NCBI GenBank assembly: GCA_963669155.1
Contig: OZ022587.1
Coordinates: 4,236,121-4,300,120, forward strand
Source: Arbacia lixula
Taxonomy: Eukaryota; Echinodermata; Echinoidea; Arbacioida; Arbaciidae
Direction of reading: 5' to 3'
DNA: 64,000 nt
Shown: piece by piece, positions 56,189 through 64,000 of the stretch
Numbering within the stretch: position 1 is the first letter of the stretch
How the letters are laid out: each line of letters begins with the position of its first letter
Notes under the pieces: generated by a model
Told to the model about the DNA's origin: nothing
Databases searched by the model: none
What the model saw: the letters and a program-made list of their open reading frames with translations, nothing else
Position numbers and translations under genes: made by a program

Positions 56189-56640
56189 AGCCCCGTTCAT
56201 ACACACCACCTATCCGCAAAATAATGCCACATTTGCGGCAATTTTGCTGATGCATTACCAATGGCTATATGAATGGGAATCACTCAAATAATGCAATATT
56301 TGCTTCCTCCTTTTACCCCTTTTGCTGCGACTATTTTGCGGATCGAGACCTAGTAATAATACCGCAATATTGCAGTAAGCCAATCTTATAAACTAAGTCC
56401 GTAAAATAGTCGTAAATGTTGCGCCTTGCGCAACGCGCTCTGGCTAATCGCACCCCTCGTATGGCTGTTAGCGGAACATGGCAGGGTCTGGAGAAAGTCC
56501 AGCTGTTCAAAACACCGCAACATTACAGCTTTTTTGGTGTAATACGAATAGTGTTTTATGAGGCTCCCTGGAAACTCCCTTACCGACGTGCATCGGTAAT
56601 AATAGCGGTATTATCAAGATTAGGTATATGAACGGGGTTC
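56189..56640. mobile_element. MITE, GCCCCGTTCATA ends
   Basis: AGCCCCGTTCATACACACC and GGTATATGAACGGGGTT are inverted, with scattered inner pairing of AATAATNCCNCA / CGGTATTATC. The minus-strand open frame 55944-56261 runs from unique sequence into this element and is not supported as a gene. GGTATGAACGG-like ends recur near 60880 and 61240. Confidence 0.6.
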
Positions 56641-57114
56641 TTGTGTGACACCAGGGGTGCTAGCTGGCTGTGCCACCTGGAACACACAGAGAGGTCTGCC
56701 TCGTTGGATGGTGCCCATACTGTATCCCATCCACTCATTGTGCTGTTCAGGTATAAAGCACTCATAGGGTATCCCACTTGCAAAAGTCATGAAACGAGGC
56801 AGTAATGAGCAATATACCCTAATGAAAACCTGTATCAAATTTTATTTAAACTGCAAAAAGGCTACCTTGTTTTAAACCCTCTTGTTTCTATAGGTATGCA
56901 TGTGTGTTGTGTAGCACATCAATGTAGTTTTCATGGCTTGGTACAGAGAGGATTAAATGGAATTGCAATAAAAGCAGGCAAATACAGTAGGGAAATTGGC
57001 ATTTGAGCTGGAGGAAAATTGAAGTCAGAAAATAAAATGTTATGATAAACATTTACTTTGTTACAAATCACAATGAATTCACAAAGAATCAATATAATGT
57101 TTCATGTTGATTTA

Positions 57115-57160
57115 TTTGGTGTCCCATGAAGTTAGTCAAGGTTTAATACACGGTTTGCGT
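57115..57160. repeat. One end of the GACTAACTTTATGGG MITE family
   Basis: TTTATTTGGTGTCCCATGAA and GTTAGTCAAGG match the right inner block of the copies at 6199-6494 and 9400-9631. Confidence 0.5.
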
Positions 57161-57519
57161 TAATTGTCTGCTTACGTAAAGCAACTTCCACAAAGAACTG
57201 AACATTTTGTATTTCACTGGTGCACAAACCAACAAACTCCAACCAGTGTGCGGGACACTGTTGGGAACAGCTAAGCTGCCTGGAACATCATATGTTACCC
57301 CTTTATGAGTACCGGCCCATGCACTCCACCCCGAGTTCAAGCGCTATAGCTTTCACATGGAACGCACCACGAGTTTTCCAGATGTTGTAAAATAAGAAGA
57401 GGTGAGCGGAGGGGGGTAGAACAGGGTCAGACCCTATCATGCTGCCTTCATGAACAGCTACAATAACTTTTTAGGACAGCGAGATTATAATTGAGAGCAT
57501 AAACATGAGAAGAACTAGT

Positions 57520-57606
57520 GGTAGTTAATGAAGTAGAAGTGGTGGTAGTAGAAGTAGTAGAAGTAGTAGTAGAAGTAGTAGTAGTAGTTGTAGTAGTAGT
57601 AGTAGC

Positions 57607-57638
<32 letters not shown>

Positions 57639-57690
57639 CTGTAAAAGTAGTAGTAGAAGAAGTAGTAGCAATATTAGTAGTAGTTATCGT
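57520..57690. repeat. (TAG)n trinucleotide microsatellite
   Basis: GTAGTAGTAG with AGAAG interruptions, 67 bp from exon 1. Val-rich and Thr-rich frames are artefacts. Confidence 0.93.
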
Positions 57691-57756
57691 ATTAAGCACT
57701 ACTTCTAATCCTACTATATCTTCTTCAGAATGAAGACAACCGATCAGGGAACTTAC

Positions 57757-57887
57757 CATGTGAGTGACCTGCCCCTTTGGAAAGGCCTTGCCTCAAGTTC
57801 ACGCCGCTCTTTGGCCAGCGCCCTCAACCGCTGCATACGAATATCGTCATCTTCCCCGCCGCACGTATTGCTCCTCCAGCGAAACAT
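57757..57887 (-). CDS. ARHGAP32: Exon 1 (visible): N-terminal coding exon
   Basis: This is an open frame from ATG (57887-57885) to a consensus donor CATG|GTAAGT at 57756. It encodes residues 1-43 plus two bases, a charged segment containing GGEDDDIRMQRLRALAKERR that may form a short coiled helix. The phase-2 end joins exactly to the 27-nt exon at 42936, giving SLTC-SVASLAALRG. The same frame stays open 42 nt upstream to a possible acceptor CAG at 57931-57930 (exon then 57757-57929), and an in-frame TGA lies just before that. So this may be either the start exon or an internal exon. The upstream edge is repeated at 58081-58135. I do not recognise a domain here. The case rests on codon continuity, the donor and phase agreement, not on homology. 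Confidence 0.62.
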
Positions 57888-57916
57888 TGTATCCAGGTTC
57901 CCAGCACCAGAACTTA

Positions 57917-58260
57917 ATCCAACAAGAAACTGATTCCAAAGGTTTCATAAGAGTCAGTCCACCCTCACGCAGGACGTAATCCAGCCATTAATCCTTTGTG
58001 TTCGATCAACTTCTGCTCTATGGATTTATGTGCATTTTTTTAAACTAAAATTCAGCATTGGTGGATGAAGAGTTAATCGATGCAATCCAGCAAGAAACCG
58101 TTCAAAAGCTTTTGTGACAGTCCGCCCTCACACAGCGTCAGCGCAATCCAGCCATGAACGATTTGTACCAGATAAACTGCTGCTATATGGGATTTATGTG
58201 TATCACTCTTGCAAAAAATGCAGCAGCAATGGTCGATAAACAGTTAACCAATGCTTAAAT
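57917..58260. repeat. Array 5' of exon 1, including possible exon-edge copy
   Basis: CCAACAAGAAACTGATTCCA at 57919, at the possible exon 1 acceptor, recurs as CCAGCAAGAAACCGTTCAAA at 58087. Both are followed by GTCAGTCCACCCTCACNCAG-like sequence and then the CTATGGGATTTATGTGTAT unit of the 19430-20072 array. Confidence 0.65.
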
Positions 58261-58999
58261 CACAGGATGAACGCTCACGGTTCCTGGTTGACAGATTGTC
58301 GGATTAGTACTAACTGCTCAACGACCATGGATCCCATCAAATCTTACCTGGCAGATAGCTACGCACTTTCACAAAGCATTCGACATATATGGCTGTCTAA
58401 GTGTTTATCACAGGATGTCAGTGTTACGCAAAATCCGCCTGCAAGAGATACATGTAATTGTTACCACTTCAATGCTGTGTACAGTCAGTCAAAGGATTTC
58501 TAGGAGTCACTGGTATAGTACACAACTAATCCAGGGCACAATGCCAATAGTTCTGTCATTTACCGCTTAGACAAATTACTTTATATATTGAAGTCCTTAA
58601 CCCTGACTTCTTCATGATCCGTAATGGCAGGCAAAAGAGATCTGACTCACACAGACAGAGCCCCCTCCAGCTTTAAGATTACAAAAAGAATAAAAAGGTT
58701 GCTATTATCAGATTCTGCAGCTACACATAAATACAAGCTTGCCTGACCATGCAGCTCACAACCGAGTACAAACTTTCCTTGTGATCAGTCTTTCATAATC
58801 CTTTCCTCATGATCATGATGTAGTACCAAAGAGGAGATGGTATGCTTTCCAATTATGTATTTACACCATATCTGAAAAAACCCAGTTTTATTCAGCTTTA
58901 TATCAGTTATTCATGAAAACATGGGTTTCCCAGAATGCTTCATGGACACGCTGAAAGAATTAATTTGATTCTTGATCACCACATCTCCATGCATATCCA
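58261..58999. other. Upstream stretch without recognised feature
   Basis: A 78-codon + strand open frame (58267-58503) has no recognised family or splice context; not called. Confidence 0.45.
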
Positions 59000-60060
59000 G
59001 GAAATGGGAAACAAGCACATGTTTTCAGTAGCTAGCTGAGACCATCACTGCTATCCAATCCTCAATGTGGTGTGGTAAACTTGTACCATGTACTAAACTC
59101 TGAAGTGATCCCGAATACCACAATGTCTTCCAGGGTAGAAATGCACTGTACAAGTTTCTCGATACTCAGAAGATGCGCAACAAAAATATATCTCCAGTAG
59201 CTACATGTAGCTGACACTTTCACTGCTAGCCAATCCTCAATGTGGTGTGGCAGTCTTCCAGAAACACATCCATGTACAAATGTACCATGCTCTGAAGTGA
59301 TCTGGATAATGACTCCCAGGGTATGTATGCACTGTCCAAGTACCGGTACATCAAGGAAGAATCATTTGCCCCAATGAAGATCCAGGCTCACTCAATCAAC
59401 AGACAGACAGCTCCAAGTATCACTTCCTCTTTATATGCCCTATAGAGCTGTAGTAGTTTGATACATTGCAGGTGATCCTCTCTCTGTCTCCACCAAACAC
59501 GTAATACAACGTTAATGATTCACACAATGCATAATGTATGGAAAAGTTTAACACCACCTGGCCAAAACACAGTCTACATCAAAGTCCATAAGTTTTCAAG
59601 TCCAGTATGAACCATCGCCATGTCTCTAACAAACGTGCAATACAACAGTAAGTCCTTGTGTGTCAAGCATGAATTTTGTCACCAATTGAGCAGCATTTAT
59701 TAAGTATAGGAAGAGTTTATGATCCACATGGTAACATGCAGAATGTTCAACACCACCTGGCCAAAACACAGTCTACATGGATATAAATGTACACCAAGTC
59801 CAAGTTTTCAGGTCCAATATGAAGCTCACCATGTCTCCACCATATATGAAAATACGATGTTAAGTCTTTGAATGCTAGATGACTGTTTTGTCACCAATAC
59901 TGCATTTAAAATCCCATTTAGCCGCATTCATCTGGTACAGAAAGGGGTTATGATCCACACGGTAACACGCAGAAAGTTCAAGCACACCTGGCCAAAACAC
60001 AGGCTACGCCAAAGTCCAAGTTTTCAGGAACTGTATGACCTCCCTCATGTGCGATGATGA
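59000..60060. repeat. Two tandem arrays
   Basis: 59040-59330: two copies with CANTCACTGCTANCCAATCC, TCAATGTGGTGTGG, CTCTGAAGTGATC. 59520-60030: three copies anchored by CACCTGGCCAAAACACAG at 59554, 59752 and 59984, with GTCCAAGTTTTCAGG and TATGATCCACANGGTAAC blocks; unit about 200-230 bp. Confidence 0.82.
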
Positions 60061-60659
60061 CTGATAATCCCTCGCAGTATCAGTGAAATGTGATAAAAAG
60101 AGATTCCCACACTTTGTACTGTCATGCGTGTGAACATGTAACATTACTTTTGGCTATGTGATAAAAAACGCTCCAGCTCTGAAACATCTGCTACCAATAC
60201 GGCAGACTTCTAGATGTAACAAACTCTTGGTCCCGTCCAGAATCTCCTGCTGCGTCACTGTCACATTACCCAGCAGCTTCCTCTCTGTCCAGCAGTGGTC
60301 AGTTAATGTTGGTCAGGAGGTCAAGCATGTCCAGCCTGGCCTGGGGAGCTCAGCCAGTCTGGGAGGTATAAAAGTGACCTCACAACCACCACGAACTCAT
60401 TACAGCCGACTATCAATTAACAGCTAGGGAGAGTTTATCACCCACAGGCCTGACAGCTATTGCGCTTTCCTGGACAGTTTCCTTTTCTCTAGAACCCTGT
60501 TAATAGTGGCTGGCTTTCCCCAAATTAAGAGCCAATTTTATAGCAAGTTTGCAGATCTATGCACTTCTGATATTTCTCAATATATGAGCAGAAGTCTCTC
60601 ACATAATGAGGAATACACCTCCTCATTTTTTCCTGCAATTTAACAACTATTTAATGGAT

Positions 60660-61300
60660 TTAAACCTCGGAAACAAGATGCAATATTGTGGATGACAAAT
60701 CTTTTCAACTGTATTCACAAAATAGTTGCAAATGTGGCAGCTTGTGCGTCAAGACACGAATGTGCTGTAGGGTGTAATTTGCTTGTTGCAATGCTCTATT
60801 GTTTACCAAAATTAGGTCAGTGTGCATGAGTGGTGTTTTTATTATTGCAGGAATAAGTGCATGGGCAATTTTGTGGTATGAACGGCGCCCAGGAGGTTCA
60901 CAAGAACAAACATAAAACCTTGCACTGCTCGTATTTCTTTTTTTAATGTATTCACAAGTTCCCCGTAACTGTATAGTACCATTTGATTTCATTCCCCTGT
61001 ATTTACCCATTCAGAATCAATGGGTGGAATATGCACACTGAATCTATCAGTTGTTGCTAGCTTTGGGGCTACCAAAATTAACATATTTTTCGAAAGACGT
61101 GTCTAAAATGTGCATACATACCCGGTATTCTATTCACAGACACCGTTCATAAACTGTAAGCACCAAATCTAATATTATGGAAAAATTAGCGGTGTTTTGT
61201 ATCCCGAGAAAAGTGCTTACCAAATTGCATCTGTAATATTAAGGTATGAATGGGGCCTAGGAGGTTCATGAAAACAAACATCAAACCTTGCACATGGTGA
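60660..61300. repeat. Duplicated GGTATGAANGGNGCC segment
   Basis: 60880-60927 and 61240-61292 share GGTATGAANGG, CNAGGAGGTTCA and AACAAACATNAAACCTTGCAC. Outer relation not resolved; may be two decayed MITE ends. Confidence 0.5.
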
Positions 61301-61426
61301 GTGCTTTAAACATATATGTACATCCCTTTTCCTCAATTACAAAGCTGCACACGTACAACACGTACTGTGTATGCAGCTCAGAGGAGAATCTCACCTGCCC
61401 AAAATAGAATGTTCAAGCACATACAA

Positions 61427-61658
61427 GTACACTACAGCTCAAAGGAATTGGAATAGGGAAAGGGAAAGGGGAAAAAAGGAATATATTTATAAAAACAATA
61501 TATTTTCTCCAGTTCAACATTAAACATGAGACTTTTTAGGCTAAAGCATCGTGTTTCATGCTGAACTGAAAAAAAATAAACCGCGGTTCAAAACTGCGGC
61601 TCCTTCCCTTTTTTCCCTTTCCCTTTCCCTATGCCAATTCCTTTGAGCTGTTGTGTAC
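61427..61658. mobile_element. Foldback MITE family F, copy 3 (complete)
   Basis: Left GTACACTACAGCTCAAAGGA, AATTGGAATAGGGAAAGGG; right CCCTTTCCCTATGCCAATTC, CTTTGAGCTGTTGTGTAC; centre GTTCAACATTAAACATGA / TCGTGTTTCATGCTGAAC. Ends are preserved on both sides; internal left arm somewhat eroded. Confidence 0.85.
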
Positions 61659-61739
61659 ATACATGTAGATAGCCGTGTTTATAGCAACTTATAGCACGGG
61701 AGCTCATTACTGACACCACAAAATAAAGAATTTAAAAGT

Positions 61740-61855
61740 TCATAACTTCTGTTATCCTTTGATGGATTTTTGTCAAACCATCACTTATTAGTTTCTTTCA
61801 TGTTTCCGCTTTTATCAAAACCAACTCAACTTCAGAGTGGGCTTGTCCCTTTAAA
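61740..61855. repeat. Right half of the TTAA MITE family
   Basis: CATAACTTCTGTTATCCTTT, TTTGTCAAACC and GGGCTTGTCCCTTTAA match the right part of 16955-17419. Confidence 0.5.
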
Positions 61856-61859
61856 CATG

Positions 61860-62850
61860 GAGCAGTTGTTCCTTGCTACTCCGCCTTGTTACATCTCTCA
61901 CATCAGTGTGCCTCTCTTTCAGTCTTGTACCAAGATTTGCAGGAAATTTCTCGACCACATTGCGCTGTATTTTCCAACTTTTCTCAAAATAATTAATCAT
62001 ATTACCCGTGCATTATATCATTAATCATGTTTTTATGCACACACCTTTTCTGAAAAGGATGTATTCCTTCATCAAAAAAGCAATCAATGGAATCAAAGAG
62101 TATTGGTAATGCTCCCTGAATCCACCGCAGCCTCGATAGCGTGTGAGGCGAGTTTAGTTCCAAGATTTGGGGAAGATTTCTCGGCCACACAGCGCTCTAT
62201 TTTCCCACTTTAGGTTGACGAAATCTACCCTTTCTGAGAGTGAGACAGAGACTGTGTCCTTAATGACTCACACCTTGATGTCCACTGGAAGCAGGCATGA
62301 GATCACTTCCCTAAATTCGCTGCATTCACACAACGGTGCGCCACCTATTGTTTGCAATGGACAGGCCTAAATCAGCAATGCCTCATGGGAAATGGTCGAC
62401 ATTGAAATATAAGGCCATGGAGTGCGCAAGGCTTAGTAGTGACCATGTACTGCATGTGCTTACATGTAGCTACTCTACCTGGACATTAAATTATAGTAAA
62501 CAATATAAGCCATGATCTGTTACAAAGTTTTTTAGTTCGTCGACCTGCATTCGGTGAATGATGGGCAGTATGGACAATTAGGTCCGCCATTTTTAAAATC
62601 TATGTACCATGTCAGTAGCCTATTTTGGTGCTCGGCAGTGTTATACAGTTCACACATGTCTAAAGTTCAGTGGTGTTAGGCTGTGATGTCGAACCTGAAG
62701 TTGGACATTTGCCTATCTGCTTCAACTGATAGGTGGTGCATCGTATTGTGAGTCCACTTTATTGGAGATTATATTCCACATACTAAGAATGTTGCTATAT
62801 GATTGGTCAAGAGTTGATCAAGTGATGAAGCGTAGTTTTTCTCATCTGAT
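61860..62850. other. Upstream stretch without recognised feature
   Basis: No supported gene or repeat. 61940 and 62172 share TTNCTCGNCCACANNGCGCT-like sequence, suggesting an old duplication. Confidence 0.45.
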
Positions 62851-62864
62851 CACCTGAGCAGAAA

Positions 62865-62940
62865 AGTTCGTTACACTGTAGGTGATAGTACTTTTTTTGA
62901 GAAGGAAAGTTCGTTACACTCTAGGTGATAGTACTTTTTG
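62865..62940. repeat. 49-bp tandem duplication
   Basis: AAAGTTCGTTACACTNTAGG and TGATAGTACTTTTT repeated twice. Confidence 0.85.
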
Positions 62941-62984
62941 GTTTCGCTGATCTCTTCACTCCTCACAGTCCTAACGAGTGATCA

Positions 62985-63115
62985 ATATTTTGAGTACGCG
63001 CGAAATAAAAGTGTGTAGCTCGGACTATCGGCGCAGACGACACCGCGGTGCGCGCGCGGAAATTAAAATTTTTGGTTATAGCGCGCTGCGCCACGCGCGT
63101 ACGTACAAAGCAATG
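62985..63115. promoter_or_regulatory. CpG-rich block, possible promoter
   Basis: Dense CpG (GTACGCGCGAAAT, GGTGCGCGCGCGGAAAT, GCGCTGCGCCACGCGCGTAC) stands out from the CpG-poor surroundings, as at unmethylated promoters. It precedes a possible + strand first exon and lies 5 kb upstream of exon 1 of the RhoGAP gene, so it could serve either. No TATA or initiator is asserted. Confidence 0.3.
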
Positions 63116-63226
63116 CAAGCCTTCCATTTCCCCCACACAGTATTTCACCAAAGCAAGTGTGCAATTCTCTACCACCTCGTACCAAAATTGACCTAGAATT
63201 TCACTTGCCTGTAATTTATTACAATT

Positions 63227-63273
63227 ATGAAGAGTATTCTTGGAGGATCTATGTTCTCACCGATACCGCACAG
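63227..63273 (+). CDS. Possible first coding exon of a neighbouring gene
   Basis: ATG at 63227 opens a 15-codon frame (MKSILGGSMFSPIPH plus two bases) ending at a consensus donor CACAG|GTAAGAG, about 115 bp after the CpG-rich block. No family can be recognised from so short a peptide and no second exon is seen before the window ends. It is included only because of the donor and context. Confidence 0.2.
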
Positions 63274-63526
63274 GTAAGAGAATTTCGATTACTTCTTGCT
63301 TTTCCGTCAAAATCTTACAAATTAGCATCACCATGTCATAGTGTTCGTTGGAATTTGTAGAGTCTATACGCGTGCACAAAGTCAATTTGCTTCCGGGTTT
63401 CGGAGCGTCGCGTGAATATGTAGCCGCACCGACACAAATGCTTTTGTACGTTAAATTGTCATTTATTTTATAGATTGTTGGTATCAGATGTGGAATATAA
63501 AGCAAATAATCAACTTTTGGTTTCAG

Positions 63527-63655
63527 GCAATGAGACGAACTATCACTTCCTCGGCAATCTGAATGTATAGGCTATCTTTCCTCAGCTAAAAGCTTCGGAA
63601 AGATAGCTACATCCAGATCGCCTTGGAAGTGATATTTCGTCCCATTACCTTCACC
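63527..63655. mobile_element. Foldback MITE, ~52-bp arms
   Basis: AATGAGACGAACTATCACTT and AAGTGATATTTCGTCCCATT are inverted, continued by CCTCGGCAATCTG / CAGATCGCCTTGG and GGCTATCTTTCC / GGAAAGATAGCT around a ~12-bp loop. Confidence 0.8.
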
Positions 63656-64000
63656 GACGTTGATTATTTGCTCACTACCAGGCAGTTTGGTCACAGCCAG
63701 TGTCAGTTTTGGGTCAGGTGGCTGAGTGGCGTGTATATTACACCTCTCTGAACTCACTTAAACTCAATATGTGTAAACCGATCAGACAGAAAAATGAAAA
63801 CAAACTCTATGTAAAATGTAGGCCTATATACATACTGTACATTGAAACATTTTGATTAAGAGTGTGACTGATATTCACAGAGAAAAATGAAGTTCCTGTC
63901 TTATCAATTGTGTTTTCAACAGCACAGGAAGAAGAAACAGATAACACTCTGCAGCCTTGAATCTAGGCTACTGCAAAGAACTACAATATACATTGTTGAA
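63656..64000. other. Right end, no recognised feature
   Basis: Unremarkable AT-rich sequence to the window edge. Confidence 0.45.

Noticed and set aside
55944-56261. 105-codon minus-strand frame (EWLEYISTRFLPLMEEPE-)
   Set aside because: Looks somewhat protein-like, but it starts inside a MITE end, has no recognised family, no clear splice sites, and its 5' third is transposon sequence. Could be revisited with a protein search.
57448-57759. Poly-Thr/poly-Val proteins
   Set aside because: (TAG)n microsatellite read in different frames.

Overview
The window is animal nuclear DNA, rich in introns and repeats, with no prokaryotic gene organisation. It holds most of one split host gene on the minus strand. 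Twelve exons, all with compatible splice phases, encode the N-terminal ~547 residues of a PX-SH3-RhoGAP protein of the ARHGAP32/ARHGAP33 family. The gene enters from the right (first recognised exon near 57.8-57.9 kb) and leaves through the left edge inside or just after the RhoGAP domain. The repeats (an L2/CR1-type LINE, tRNA-derived SINE remains, many TIR/foldback MITEs, TTAGGG-like motifs, long G runs) suggest an invertebrate deuterostome, probably an echinoderm such as a sea urchin or sea star. That assignment is an inference from repeat style.

Layout on the + strand: 0.7-5.5 kb holds RhoGAP exons 12, 11 and 10 with piggyBac-like MITEs and exon-fragment arrays. 5.5-14.4 kb is one intron full of MITEs and minisatellites. 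14.4-17.6 kb holds the SH3 exons 9 and 8. 17.6-32.3 kb is a long repeat-laden intron. 32.3-35.8 kb holds the PX and pre-PX exons 7-4, with arrays on both sides of the main PX exon. 35.8-41.2 kb is an intron carrying an L2-like LINE with an open reverse-transcriptase frame. 41.2-57.9 kb holds exons 3, 2 and 1 and a frame-breaking 49-nt candidate exon. 57.9-64 kb is upstream, with arrays, foldback MITEs and a CpG-rich block with a possible first exon of another gene on the + strand.

The most unusual observation is that edges of several exons have been copied as degenerate tandem units into the adjoining introns. Copies of a short piece of exon plus its splice site lie beside the donor of exon 12 (1-600), the acceptor of exon 12 (937-980), the donor of exon 10 (4270-4800), the donor of exon 6 (32690-33400), the acceptor of exon 6 (33790-34370), and less clearly the 5' side of exon 1. 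Many copies keep a usable-looking GT or AG. This pattern is read directly from the sequence; its mechanism and any effect on splicing are not known.

Other notable structures are two piggyBac-like MITEs with G-run/C-run hairpins near both ends, a MITE enclosing a telomere-like GGGTTA array, a 500-bp palindrome carrying tRNA-like halves nested in a SINE, three copies of one foldback family, and a strong hairpin just downstream of the exon 10 donor. No retroviral, LTR or Polinton element was recognised.
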